NCBI RefSeq assembly: GCF_003207855.1
Contig: NZ_NKTZ01000011.1
Span: 27,641 to 91,640 of the forward strand
Length of the DNA: 64,000 nt
Direction of reading: 5' to 3'
Source of the DNA: Komagataeibacter rhaeticus
GTDB lineage: Bacteria > Pseudomonadota > Alphaproteobacteria > Acetobacterales > Acetobacteraceae
Below, in pieces: positions 9,238-18,377 of the stretch (position 1 is its first letter; each line of letters starts with the position of its first letter). Under the pieces are notes generated by a model. The model searched no databases. It worked only from the letters and a program-made list of their open reading frames with translations, and had not been told where the DNA came from. Position numbers and translations under genes: made by a program.

Positions 9238-9993
9238 CTAATATGCCCCGGAAAGCAGCGCGCCCGCGCCCGGTGCGATCGCTTCAAGATCCATCGCGCG
9301 CAGCATGGCGTAGGTGGTTGCAATGGCCGCCGTTAGGACCGGCTTGCCTGTCATCGCCTCGACCTGCGGCACAACCGGCAGTGAAGGCATCTGCACACAG
9401 GCGGACAGGACAATCGCATCCGCATCCTCATAGTTGAGACCCGCCGCGATGGCGGGCAGGCGCGCCGGATCATGGGCGGCCACATCAAGGTTGTTCGGGA
9501 TTTCCAGCGCGACGTGATCCATGACCTCGATCCCCTCGGCGGCGATATAATCCACGACCAGATCGGTCAGGGCGCGTACGTATGGCGCAATCAGGACAAT
9601 GCGTTTAGCCCCCATTACCTTCAGCCCATCCACCAGCGCGCCCGCGCTGGTAATGACGGGGGCGGCCGCGTCATTGGCGGCCGTGCACCGATGCAGCCGT
9701 TCCTGGGAACGCCGGTGATAACCCCGCCCCATGGCCATGATCGCAACCAGACAGGCGTAACCGATGACATCCACCCGCGCATCGCTCAGTTCCAGCGCGC
9801 AACGGTCCGACTGTTCATCCATGGATGCCAGTTCGTCCTTGCTGACGGTTTTCATACGCATCCGGCTGGAATGAAAACAGAAGCGCTCGGGCCGCAGCAA
9901 CTGGCGTGCCTGCAGCATGGCGGGGATTTCGGTTTCCATCGTCACGTTTGAACTGGGTACGATCTGCCCAATTCTGTAGATCTTTGTCTTCAC
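9238..9993 (-). CDS. nicE: Maleate cis-trans isomerase
   Basis: Asp/Glu racemase superfamily, 251 aa from a GTG at 9993. Converts maleate to fumarate, the last step of the nicotinate route. The two catalytic cysteines of the family are in GYACLVAIMAMG and LSACVQMPSLP (Cys86 and Cys204 if counted from a GTG five codons upstream). I prefer the GTG at 9993 because GGGA lies 9 bases before it and the resulting N-terminus (MKTKIYRIGQIVPSSN) matches known NicE. The upstream GTG at 10008 has no ribosome site. The product fumarate enters the TCA cycle; a fumC gene lies 19 kb away in this window. Confidence 0.93.
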   Translation of the reverse strand: MKTKIYRIGQIVPSSNVTMETEIPAMLQARQLLRPERFCFHSSRMRMKTVSKDELASMDEQSDRCALELSDARVDVIGYACLVAIMAMGRGYHRRSQERLHRCTAANDAAAPVITSAGALVDGLKVMGAKRIVLIAPYVRALTDLVVDYIAAEGIEVMDHVALEIPNNLDVAAHDPARLPAIAAGLNYEDADAIVLSACVQMPSLPVVPQVEAMTGKPVLTAAIATTYAMLRAMDLEAIAPGAGALLSGAY

Positions 9994-10011
9994 GTCACTA
10001 TTTCCCACAAA

Positions 10012-10647
10012 TCATGAATTGGGCAGGCGGGAGAGCAGGGTATCGAGCGTCAGGACGTCGCCGCATTTCTGCGCCATGTCGAACAGATTGGCCTCGTGCG
10101 GCCCGATGGCGCGGTCTCCCACGCAGTCCGATACGACAACGGGGCGGAAGCCATACTGCATGGCATCCAGTACACTGGCGCGCACGCAGCCTGACGTGAC
10201 ACAGCCCGCCACAACAACCGTCTGGATTCCATGCATGACCAGCCAGGCCGCCAGCGGTGTCCCCGCGAAAGCCGAAGGCACCGTCTTGCGCACAATGTAT
10301 TCGCCGGGTTCAGGTGTCAGTTCTTCCACGATGGCGGAGGCGGGGTTGGTCTCCGTCAGGCCGAGCATGGTGGGTACCTTCAGCGAGAAAATATTGGCAT
10401 CCGCCCCGTCATCGGCAAAGACGATGCGTGTGTGCGCCACTTTCCACCCACGCTGTCGGGCGATTGCAAGCAGCGTTTTCGTGCGTTCGATCGCCTGGGG
10501 AATATTACCGCCGCCAAATGCTTCGGGGTCCGCAAAACCGTTGACAAAATCGACAATCAGCAGCGCGATCCGCCCGGTCATGCCCATTTCGTTACCAAAG
10601 CCCTGCTTGTGGTAACGTGCCTCGTCGCGGTTGTTCGTCACGTCCAT
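10012..10647 (-). CDS. nicF: Maleamate amidohydrolase (isochorismatase family)
   Basis: 211 aa. Deaminates maleamate to maleate plus ammonia. The isochorismatase-type catalytic triad is visible: Asp33 (LLIVDFVNGF), Lys121 (IVRKTVPSAFAGT) and Cys154 (GCVTSGCVRASV), with the usual cis-peptide region VAGCVTSG. Its ATG shares one base with the nicX stop (TAATG) and has an AGGAG box 7-8 bases upstream, so the two are coupled. A gap of about 18 bases separates it from the chosen nicE start. Confidence 0.94.
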   Translation of the reverse strand: MDVTNNRDEARYHKQGFGNEMGMTGRIALLIVDFVNGFADPEAFGGGNIPQAIERTKTLLAIARQRGWKVAHTRIVFADDGADANIFSLKVPTMLGLTETNPASAIVEELTPEPGEYIVRKTVPSAFAGTPLAAWLVMHGIQTVVVAGCVTSGCVRASVLDAMQYGFRPVVVSDCVGDRAIGPHEANLFDMAQKCGDVLTLDTLLSRLPNS

Positions 10648-11684
10648 TATGCCTCTCCTACAAGCTGGCCGTCTTTCACCACAGGTTCACCATCAAGCAT
10701 GACCGTGCAGCCGCGCATCGGGATATCGATATGGCAGGCCGTATCCCGTGTGCCACCAGCCTCGTTGTTCGGCCCGGTGGACCACAGGAAATTGCCCGCG
10801 CACGCACGGGGGTCCATGCCGATGCTGGCCTCGCGGTCATAAAAGCCCATGACCGACCAGTGCGCGCGATCCTGCAGCCCCCACCCGATATGCGACACCG
10901 CGAAGACTTCGGGGTCGTTGAAGCTTTCCATGTAATCCCGCAGGTGATCGGCTTCGTAACCGCCTTCTATGGCCCGGACGAAGCCTTTTTCCAGATGGCA
11001 GGTCACGGGTGCCGTCAGGTACGATTTCTGTGGCAGAAGAATATCGCCGGGCGCGAGCACGATCTTCCCCTCTGCCGATCCCTCGTTGGACCATGTGGCC
11101 AGGAAGCCACTGGGCCAGTGGTCCCAGCGGCCCGGCGCGTCCACAAAGCCATATTCCTCCAGCATCGGGTAGTCTCCCAATGCGAAGGTGGCATCGGTTC
11201 CCATGGCGGATGTCACGCGCATTTCCCTTGCCGCGCGCAGCCTGGCGGATGCGGCCAGCACGCGCGTGCGGTCTTCCGGTGTCGGTGTCATGCGCACCAG
11301 GATCTCCGGTGGCTCGACCGCCAGCAGGATACGCCCGCCCGCCTGAAGGATCTCGTGCTGCTCGGCAGAGAACAGCAATGTCATGAGATCAAGCACGAGG
11401 TCACTGGCCTTGAGCATTTCCACCGCGGCGCGGTTGTTCGTAAGGGGTGTCGTGCCCACGAATGCCAGCGGATCGCGCGAAAGGGACAGGCTGCCATTGG
11501 TCGGTTGCAGGTCCAGGCGGTTGGCCACGGCGCCCTTTTCCTGCACCGCCAGGATCGCGCAGCGCAATGTCTGCTCGTTGCTGCCTGCTGAAGTCAGGAT
11601 CGTTACGCTCTGGCCTGCCTGGAGCCTGCACAGCGTCAGTACCTGCCGCCAGGCCTGTAACAGTTCAAAATCGCTCACGGGCAT
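10647..11684 (-). CDS. nicX: 2,5-dihydroxypyridine 5,6-dioxygenase
   Basis: 345 aa. Ring-opening Fe(II) dioxygenase that turns 2,5-dihydroxypyridine into N-formylmaleamate. The residues I recall as proposed iron ligands of Pseudomonas NicX all fall at identical positions: His265 (AVSHIGWG), His318 and Asp320 (ACHIDIPM). The length is also the same. It belongs to the aminopeptidase-like (M29-type) fold group rather than to extradiol dioxygenases. The start has an AGGGAG ribosome site and overlaps the last codons of the preceding permease by 10 bases. Confidence 0.94.
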   Translation of the reverse strand: MPVSDFELLQAWRQVLTLCRLQAGQSVTILTSAGSNEQTLRCAILAVQEKGAVANRLDLQPTNGSLSLSRDPLAFVGTTPLTNNRAAVEMLKASDLVLDLMTLLFSAEQHEILQAGGRILLAVEPPEILVRMTPTPEDRTRVLAASARLRAAREMRVTSAMGTDATFALGDYPMLEEYGFVDAPGRWDHWPSGFLATWSNEGSAEGKIVLAPGDILLPQKSYLTAPVTCHLEKGFVRAIEGGYEADHLRDYMESFNDPEVFAVSHIGWGLQDRAHWSVMGFYDREASIGMDPRACAGNFLWSTGPNNEAGGTRDTACHIDIPMRGCTVMLDGEPVVKDGQLVGEA

Positions 11685-12982
11685 GAAGGGGGCTCCCTGG
11701 AATTGGATCGTGGGGTAAGGATCTGGTTAAGGAGAACGGCGGCGATCGTGGCGGTCGTAATGCCGCCCAGCGTGACGCCACCAATGGTAAGGGTCAGGTC
11801 ACCCGCGCCCGCCACCAGGGCGACCCCTACGGGGAACAGCGTGGCGGCACGGGAAAAATCGACGTTGTTGTCCATCCATACCCGTACCATTGTTGCGGCG
11901 ATCAGCCCGAACAGGCCAATTGCCAGTCCGCTCAGGACAGGTTCGGGAATGGCGCGCAGAAGGGCACCGAAAAACGGGGAACAGCCAAGCAGGATGGCAA
12001 AACAGCCCGCCGCGGCGAAGGTAAGGGTGGAATAGACGCGCGAGAGCACCATGACGCCAATATTCTCGACATAGGTGGTCACCCCCGTACCGCCCAGGCT
12101 TGCCGCCAGCATGCTCGCCACGCCATCACCCATGAAGGCCCGCCCCGCAAGGCTGTCCAGCGGGTGTCCGGTCACGGCGCCGATGGCCTTGAGATGCCCC
12201 ATGTTTTCCGCCACCAGTACCAGCCCGACCGGGGCCAGCAGCATGGCGGCGTGGCTGGTAAAATGCGGGGCGGTGAAAGTGGGCAGGCCGACCAGGGGCG
12301 CGCGCATCAGGGTGGTGAAATCAACCGGCGTGGCCAGATGCAGACCGTTGGCCACCACAACATACACAAGTGTCGATGCCACAAGGGAAAGCAGGATCGA
12401 CAGCCGACGGACAAGCGTACTGCCATAAACGGCCAGCAGGGCGGTACAGACAAGGGCGAAAATGCCGCATGCGGTCCCGGCTCCCCCATGGCCCAGTCCC
12501 CGCGCGGCGACAGGTGCGAGGTTGAGGCCGATCGCCGCCCCGATCGCCCCCGTGACGGAAGGCGGCATGAGCCGTTCGATCCAGCCCGATCCGGTCACGC
12601 TGACCACAAGCCCGATCAGGGCATAGAGCAGGCCCGCCATGAATATGCCACCACAGGCCAGCGGGATGTCGGGGTTGGGACCATGCCCGGAATATCCCGT
12701 CAGCGTCACGACCAGTGCAATGAACGAAAAGCTGGAACCAAGATAGCTGGGAATACGGCCGCCGGTGATGCAGAAGAAGACGATCGTGCCCAGCCCCGAG
12801 CACAGGATTGCAATATTGGGGTCAAAGCCCATCAGCAGTGGCCCGATGATTGTCGACCCCGTCATGGCCAGGACATGCTGGACCCCGAGCAGCAGGGTCT
12901 GCGCCACGCCGCAGTGCTCATCGGGGGCGATAAGGTCCGTCTGGCGCGCGCGGCGCCATACCGGTAGCCAGCGTGCCGCCAT
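11675..12982 (-). CDS. NCS2-family permease, probable nicotinate/pyridine carrier
   Basis: 435 aa from the ATG at 12982; about 14 membrane segments. Xanthine/uracil permease (NCS2) features are clear: GVQHVLAMTGSTIIGP near the N-terminus, a GATGAIGAAIGLNLAP-like segment, NMGHLKAIG, and GGTGVTTYVENIGV. I chose 12982 because it follows the nicB stop by 2 bases and has GGGAGGG about 10 bases upstream; an earlier ATG at 13039 would overlap nicB. Lying inside the nic operon between nicB and nicX, it most likely imports nicotinate or 6-hydroxynicotinate. This is inference: the Pseudomonas cluster uses an MFS carrier (NicT) instead. Confidence 0.88.
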   Translation of the reverse strand: MAARWLPVWRRARQTDLIAPDEHCGVAQTLLLGVQHVLAMTGSTIIGPLLMGFDPNIAILCSGLGTIVFFCITGGRIPSYLGSSFSFIALVVTLTGYSGHGPNPDIPLACGGIFMAGLLYALIGLVVSVTGSGWIERLMPPSVTGAIGAAIGLNLAPVAARGLGHGGAGTACGIFALVCTALLAVYGSTLVRRLSILLSLVASTLVYVVVANGLHLATPVDFTTLMRAPLVGLPTFTAPHFTSHAAMLLAPVGLVLVAENMGHLKAIGAVTGHPLDSLAGRAFMGDGVASMLAASLGGTGVTTYVENIGVMVLSRVYSTLTFAAAGCFAILLGCSPFFGALLRAIPEPVLSGLAIGLFGLIAATMVRVWMDNNVDFSRAATLFPVGVALVAGAGDLTLTIGGVTLGGITTATIAAVLLNQILTPRSNSREPPSCP

Positions 12983-12984
12983 GT

Positions 12985-15900
12985 TCAGTGCCCTCCCTGT
13001 GCGCGGATCCGGGCAACATGCGCGGGCAGGTCCGTCCATGCCGCCCGGCCCGGTGCCATTGTGTGGCGCAGGTAGCCGACCAGCTCCGCAATCTGGCGGT
13101 CAGACATCACCTTGCCGAAGGCCGGCATGGTGCTTTCATGCCGGAAGGCCGGGGCAGGCACGCCGTTCAGAATGACGGTGATCAGGTTATCGGGTGTATC
13201 GGCCCAGATATTGCTGTTCAGGGAAAGCTGCGGGCGGGCGCCAAACAGATGGGCACCTTCGCCCTCATGGCAGCTGGCGCAGCTGCCGTTATAGATCCGC
13301 GATCCCTCGCCGCGGCTGAGGGACTGGCGGTCGCGGGTCTTTTCCAGAATGTCCGCCCGGCGCCCATCCGCGCCTTCGGGGGCGTTACGCCGGTCAAAGG
13401 AGGCAATGTAGTGGGCAATGGCCCTCACATCCGTATCGGGCAGGGCTGCCATGGAGTGGACAACCGGCGCCATCGGGCCGCCTGCCGGGCCATGGTTGGG
13501 GCTGAACCCCGTGCGCAGGTAGGCGTACAGGTCGTCCTCGCTCCATGGCAGTGGCGCATGGGACAGGCTGCCCAGCGCCGGTGCCGTCCAGCCTTCCGCC
13601 TCGCCACCCGTCAGATAGGCCGTTTTCCACCGTTCTGCCCCCATCGCGTTACGCGGTGTATGACAGGCCGAACAGTGCCCCAGCCCTTCCGCCAGATATG
13701 CACCACGGTTCCACTGTGCCGACTGCGCCGGATCGGGCCTGAATGGGGCGGGGTCATGAAACAGCATGTTCCACCCCGCCATCGAAAACCGCAGGCTGTA
13801 GGGAAATCTGAGTGCGGTCTTCGGTACCTGGTTGCTGACCGGTGTCTGGGACATCAGGTAGGCGTACAGGTCCCGCATGTCCTCTTCGCTCGTTTTGGCG
13901 AATGCCGTGTAGGGAAAGGCGGGATAGAGGTTATGTCCGTCGCGGCTGATGCCATGACGCATGGCGCGCGCGAATGCCTCGTAAGACCATGCGCCAAGGC
14001 CGGTCTGCGGGTCGGGTGTCAGGTTGGTGGTATGGACGACGCCAAACGGTGTTTCGAGCGCGAACCCGCCCGCATTGGTTACCCCGCCCGGCGCGGTGTG
14101 GCAGACCGCGCAGTCGCCGGCCGCCGCCACCTTTGCGCCGCGTGCAATCGCGGCTTCTGAAAACAGGCCGGGGGTGGGGGGGCTTGCCGGTGCAATGGCC
14201 GGACGCCAGGGGATCAGTGTGGCCATCATCCCGCCAATGGCGGCAAAGCCCGCGGCAAATGCTCCCTTACGCAATTTCGCGCCCAGTGTGGCCGCCGCCA
14301 TGGCCGGGTGCGCGGCCTTGCCCGTTATGGCCAGTGCGGGCAGGGGCTGTGGGGGGGAGGGCTGCAGGGGACCCAGCGCCGCGTCAAGCTGCGCCTTGAC
14401 TTTTTCCGGCGTGAAGGGAACTTCACGGAACCGCACGCCTGTCGCGGCATAAAGGGCGTTGGCGATGGCCGCGGCACTGGGCACGGATGCGGATTCCCCC
14501 GCGCCCAGCGGCGGCTGGTCCTGCCGTTCCATCAACAGCGGTTCGATAACCGGCAGTTCGGGAAAGGTCAGGATGGGATAGGTCCCCCAGTCCCGGCTTT
14601 CCACGCCTTTTTCATCAAACTGCACCTGTTCGTGCAGGATGCGGCTTGTGGACTGGATGACATTGCCATGCAACTGGTGGCGTACGCCGGCCGGGTTGAC
14701 CATCATGCCCGCATCCTGCCCCACCACGGCACGGGTGACGCTGACCACGCCGGAATGGCGGTTCACCTCCACATCCGCGACCCAGGCCGACCACGCGGCC
14801 GCCGTGCCGGGAAATGTACCATGGACGTACTGGGCATAAGCCAGGCCACGCCCCTTCAGCACGCTGGCGGCAGGGTCCACGCTGGGCGGGCCGGTGCGGC
14901 GTGTCCAGCCCGCGCGACTGGCCGTGGCCTTTAGCAGGTCGGCCGCACGCTGGTCCTTGAGGTGTTCCAGGCGGTATTCCAGCGGATCGGCCCCGGCCGC
15001 GGTCGCCAGTTCGTCGATGTAGCTGTCATGTGCAAAGCTGTTGGGCAGGGCGGATACCCCCCGGAACCATGAGGCCCGGGCAATGGGGGGCATGTCCTGC
15101 ACGGTAATGCGGGCATTGGGATAGTCGTATGGCGGGACGGATGTCCGGTCGCCCATCTGGGCCACCGGGGGCACTTCCGCAGGAACCACGCCTGTCAGGA
15201 CAAGAGCCAGCAGGGGCGAGACATTGGATGGATAGCTGGTGTCCAGGTCATAGGCGACCGGCTGCCCCGCCGCGTTCAGGCCGCCCCTGATCCTGACAAG
15301 CTGGGCTGCCCCCTTGGGTTCCCATACATGTTCCTGCTCACGCGAGAGCTGGACACGCACCGGGCGGCCCACCGCGCGGCTCAGCAGCGCGGCATCGCCC
15401 CCCACGTCATCCGCGCAGTTGCGGCCGTAGCAGCCTGCGGCCTCGTGCCGGATCACCTTGATTTCCGATGTCGGGATCCCCATCAGCAGGGCCAGATCGG
15501 CACGTAGCATGTGCGGGTTCTGCGTGCCGGACCATACCGTCAGCTTGCCCCCCTGCCAGTCGGCAACCGAACAGGACGGGCCGATCGAGCCATGCATCTG
15601 GTAAGGCCACAGATATTCCCGGTCCAGGCGGGTCGTGGCCGCCTCCAGGCCCTCTTCAAGCTGGCCACGGTCCAGGACAACCCGTGGCGTGGCGGGATTG
15701 TTTCCGATTGCCGCTTCCGGGTCGGACAGGTCTGGCAGTGCCACGGGGGCCCATTCGACCTGCAGCAGCCTGGCGGCTTCGATCGCCTGCTCCTCACGCT
15801 CGGCCACCACACCCACGAAATCGCCCAGCACGACCACATCCACCAGGCCCGGCACATGCCGGACCGACTGCCGGTCCACCGCGCGCAGGCTGCGCCCCAC

Positions 15901-16581
15901 ATAGGGGCCGTGATCATAACCGTCATAGGGGGGGCGTACGACGCGGGCGTGCAGCATGCCCTCAACGCGTACGTCATGGACGTACACCGCCCGTCCCGTT
16001 ACCTTGGCCGGAATGTCGACGCGCGGCATGTCGCGGCCGACAAGCCGGTATTCCGATGTTTTCTTGACCGTAACGGTATCGTCCAGCAGGACATGGAGCG
16101 TGACGCCCCCGATCAGGTCACCAATACGGTAGGACAGGTTGGGAAGCGGCGGTTCACACACCAGCACGCCATCACGGATGGCCAGCGTGTCGACCGGCCG
16201 GCCGGTCAGCGTGCTGGCGCGTTCAAGCAGGATCCGGCGGGCCTGTGCCGCGGCCCTGCGGAGCGGGATGGCGGTGACCTGTATGGTCTCGCTGGCAATC
16301 GTCGCGCCCTGGTCGGGTGTGGTCTCGGTATGGCCCAGTACCATCTGGACCCGGGCAGGGCTGGCGTCCAGTTCCTCGGCCACGATCTGCGCCAGTGCGG
16401 TGGCGATACCCGTGCCCAGATCCACATGGCCGCAGAAGGCCCGGACCTGGTCATCACTGGTAATCCGGAGGAAAATCTCGTCCCTGGGAATGAAGCCACC
16501 CCGTGCGGCCAAGCCCTTGGGCGGCTGTGCGGGGCGGAAGATGCTCAGGGAGCCGGCAGGGGGCACGGGTTGCGCCATCAT
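12985..16581 (-). CDS. nicB: Nicotinate dehydrogenase large subunit (molybdenum + tri-heme cytochrome c)
   Basis: 1198 aa. Hydroxylates nicotinate at C6, passing electrons to the respiratory chain. Residues 1 to about 740 form the xanthine-oxidase-type molybdopterin domain (AFCGHVDLGTG, GSIGPSCSVADW, RASWFRGVSALPN, and the catalytic Glu in GAGESASVPSA). A hydrophobic helix (about 765-785, GAFAAGFAAIGGMMATLIPW) follows, then three c-type heme sites CAVCH, CSACH and CASCH at about residues 824, 970 and 1101. This architecture is that of NicB. The start at 16581 overlaps the nicA stop (ATGA) with GGAGAA just upstream; an upstream ATG at 16653 lies deep inside nicA and is rejected. Confidence 0.95.
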   Translation of the reverse strand: MMAQPVPPAGSLSIFRPAQPPKGLAARGGFIPRDEIFLRITSDDQVRAFCGHVDLGTGIATALAQIVAEELDASPARVQMVLGHTETTPDQGATIASETIQVTAIPLRRAAAQARRILLERASTLTGRPVDTLAIRDGVLVCEPPLPNLSYRIGDLIGGVTLHVLLDDTVTVKKTSEYRLVGRDMPRVDIPAKVTGRAVYVHDVRVEGMLHARVVRPPYDGYDHGPYVGRSLRAVDRQSVRHVPGLVDVVVLGDFVGVVAEREEQAIEAARLLQVEWAPVALPDLSDPEAAIGNNPATPRVVLDRGQLEEGLEAATTRLDREYLWPYQMHGSIGPSCSVADWQGGKLTVWSGTQNPHMLRADLALLMGIPTSEIKVIRHEAAGCYGRNCADDVGGDAALLSRAVGRPVRVQLSREQEHVWEPKGAAQLVRIRGGLNAAGQPVAYDLDTSYPSNVSPLLALVLTGVVPAEVPPVAQMGDRTSVPPYDYPNARITVQDMPPIARASWFRGVSALPNSFAHDSYIDELATAAGADPLEYRLEHLKDQRAADLLKATASRAGWTRRTGPPSVDPAASVLKGRGLAYAQYVHGTFPGTAAAWSAWVADVEVNRHSGVVSVTRAVVGQDAGMMVNPAGVRHQLHGNVIQSTSRILHEQVQFDEKGVESRDWGTYPILTFPELPVIEPLLMERQDQPPLGAGESASVPSAAAIANALYAATGVRFREVPFTPEKVKAQLDAALGPLQPSPPQPLPALAITGKAAHPAMAAATLGAKLRKGAFAAGFAAIGGMMATLIPWRPAIAPASPPTPGLFSEAAIARGAKVAAAGDCAVCHTAPGGVTNAGGFALETPFGVVHTTNLTPDPQTGLGAWSYEAFARAMRHGISRDGHNLYPAFPYTAFAKTSEEDMRDLYAYLMSQTPVSNQVPKTALRFPYSLRFSMAGWNMLFHDPAPFRPDPAQSAQWNRGAYLAEGLGHCSACHTPRNAMGAERWKTAYLTGGEAEGWTAPALGSLSHAPLPWSEDDLYAYLRTGFSPNHGPAGGPMAPVVHSMAALPDTDVRAIAHYIASFDRRNAPEGADGRRADILEKTRDRQSLSRGEGSRIYNGSCASCHEGEGAHLFGARPQLSLNSNIWADTPDNLITVILNGVPAPAFRHESTMPAFGKVMSDRQIAELVGYLRHTMAPGRAAWTDLPAHVARIRAQGGH

Positions 16582-17054
16582 GGTTCTCCTTCGCTCAGGC
16601 CGGCCGCGATACAGGCAGCCTTCATGATCTCGACATGCGTCCCGCATCGGCACAGGTTGTACCGCAGGGCCTCTTTCAGGGCAGCCCTGTCGGGCTGATC
16701 AACCGCATCAAGGAATGCCCTGAGTGTCATGACCATGCCATTGAGACAGTAACCGCACTGTGCCGCCTGCGCCTTTACAAAGGCCCGTTGTACGGGGTCC
16801 GAGCCATCGGGCGACAGCCCTTCCAGCGTAACGATGGACGTGCAGGCCGCAGCCGTGTCGAGCCGTATCACACAGCTCCGCGCGGCCCTGCCATCAAGCA
16901 GGACCGTGCAGGCGCCGCATTCCCCCAGCCCGCAGCCGAATTTCGGTCCATTCAGCCTGAGGTCGTTGCGCAGTACCGTCAGGAGTGGCGTATCCGGCGC
17001 GGCATGGATTTCATGCCGCTCGCCATTCACCGTCAGAAAGACGCTGTCTGCCAT
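16578..17054 (-). CDS. nicA: Nicotinate dehydrogenase small [2Fe-2S] subunit
   Basis: 158 aa from the ATG at 17054 (AAGGAG 9 bases upstream; an ATG six codons earlier contains that ribosome site and is less likely). A plant-type [2Fe-2S] domain is followed by a helical [2Fe-2S] domain: cysteine motifs CGLGECGACTVLLDG near residue 40, CGYCLNGMVM near 98 and LCRCGTHVEI near 135. It transfers electrons from the molybdopterin site of NicB to its hemes. It sits 20 bases downstream of nicC and overlaps nicB. Confidence 0.95.
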   Translation of the reverse strand: MADSVFLTVNGERHEIHAAPDTPLLTVLRNDLRLNGPKFGCGLGECGACTVLLDGRAARSCVIRLDTAAACTSIVTLEGLSPDGSDPVQRAFVKAQAAQCGYCLNGMVMTLRAFLDAVDQPDRAALKEALRYNLCRCGTHVEIMKAACIAAGLSEGEP

Positions 17055-17073
17055 AGCGCCCTTCTCCTTCATT

Positions 17074-18201
17074 TCAGGAAGTCAGTTTCAGGTCATAGAT
17101 ATCGTCGCCATAGCACCAGTAGGGATCTTCCGGCTGGCGCAGCCATGTATTGGCGTTGGAGATGGTCTGGACCTTCGTCGCGCGTTCCCGGCGGGCCTGG
17201 AAATAGGTCCCGAATGTTTTTTCCAGATCGCTGGTGCCCAGCTCGCCCAGGCAACGTGCCAGCACGGCGGCATCCTCGACCGCCATGGCGGCGCCCTGGG
17301 CCATATGCGGCTTCATGGGGTGGCAGGAATCGCCCAGCAGCACGACCCGGCCTTCATACCATGCAGGCAGCGGCGCGCGGGTCTTGAGCGGCCATTTGGT
17401 TACCGTTTCCGTGGCGTCGATATATCCCTGCACCATGGGATGATAGCCTTTGAACGCCGCCTTGAATTCCGCGCGTGAAGACGGAAGCTGTCCCGCACGG
17501 CTGGTCCATTCCGCGGGTTCGCCCGTTACAAGGTAGAATTCATCCTCGTTGCGATCGAGGTAGTAGCACACGATGTGCCGGTCATCGGACCACCATTTGG
17601 CGTTGACATCGGCCCCCAGCGCCTTGGCGGCCACACCGGGAATGATTGCCCGGTGTGCGATCCAGCCGGTGTAGACGGCTTCTTCCGCGCCAAACATCTT
17701 TTCGCGTATACGCGAATTTATGCCGTCCGCAGCCACAAGGATGTCGACCGTATCGGTCTTGCCATTTTCGAATTCAAGCCGGACGGTCTGGCCATTATCG
17801 GTAAAGTCGACAAGCTTGTGGTCCCACATCACCCGCTGGGGCTCAACGCAGTTCAGCATTTCCTGATGCAGGTCGCCGCGATGGATGGTGATGTAGGGGG
17901 CGCCATAGCGGGCCCGTTCCGCATTCAGGGGAATTTTGGCCAGGACGGTGCCGTCATCCCATTTCCGGCTGACCCAGTAGTCTGGCAGGCAGGATATCCG
18001 TTCAAGTTTCTTGTCCAGGCCGTCAAGGTGACTGAGAATTTTAAGGACATTCGGGCCAAACTGGATCCCGGCCCCGAGCCGCGAGAAACCGGGGGCCTGA
18101 TCATACAGCACGACATCGAAGCCCTGCCTCTGCAGAAGACCCGCAGCGGCGACGCCTCCCATGCCGGCGCCTATTATTCCGATACGTGCGCCACGTGACA
18201 T
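17074..18201 (-). CDS. nicC: 6-hydroxynicotinate 3-monooxygenase
   Basis: 375 aa FAD monooxygenase that converts 6-hydroxynicotinate to 2,5-dihydroxypyridine and CO2 with NADH and O2. The dinucleotide fold GIIGAGMGGVAAA is at residues 8-20, the GD motif GDSCHPMKPHMAQGA near 300, and KWWSDDRH near 205. The length and the C-terminal NTWLRQPEDP...CYGDDIYD follow Pseudomonas NicC. Two positions differ: Gln47 in LGAGIQFGPN, where I recall His, and Asn in ADVNAKWWS, where I recall Cys202. The His, Tyr and His of RHIVCYY and CHPM are kept. First gene of the operon after the intergenic operator region, with AAGGATAAG as ribosome site. Confidence 0.92.
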   Translation of the reverse strand: MSRGARIGIIGAGMGGVAAAGLLQRQGFDVVLYDQAPGFSRLGAGIQFGPNVLKILSHLDGLDKKLERISCLPDYWVSRKWDDGTVLAKIPLNAERARYGAPYITIHRGDLHQEMLNCVEPQRVMWDHKLVDFTDNGQTVRLEFENGKTDTVDILVAADGINSRIREKMFGAEEAVYTGWIAHRAIIPGVAAKALGADVNAKWWSDDRHIVCYYLDRNEDEFYLVTGEPAEWTSRAGQLPSSRAEFKAAFKGYHPMVQGYIDATETVTKWPLKTRAPLPAWYEGRVVLLGDSCHPMKPHMAQGAAMAVEDAAVLARCLGELGTSDLEKTFGTYFQARRERATKVQTISNANTWLRQPEDPYWCYGDDIYDLKLTS

Positions 18202-18377
18202 TTTCTTATCCTTTTAGTCTGGGTCACTGCAAAGACGGGTTCATGTGCCTGCCAACAATGACGTATACACTATTTGTGTAGTGTTGAAGGATAAGATCGG
18301 TACGTCAAGGGAATTATGATGATTCTGATACGTTTTGCCCCGCTGCCTCACGCGGGTCATTTCATGGCGGATTTTTC
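18202..18377 (-). promoter_or_regulatory. nicC promoter/operator region
   Basis: 176 bases between nicR and nicC. It holds an inverted repeat ACACTA-6-TAGTGT at 18267-18284, nested with TACAC-TATTT-GTGTA at 18266-18280, about 65-85 bases before nicC. Such dyads fit binding of a MarR dimer. On the minus strand a TTGACG (18303-18308) lies just upstream and could be a -35 element. The core GTATACACTATTTGTG (18263-18278) resembles GTATGCACTATTTCTG at 22295-22310. Binding by NicR is inference. Confidence 0.5.
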
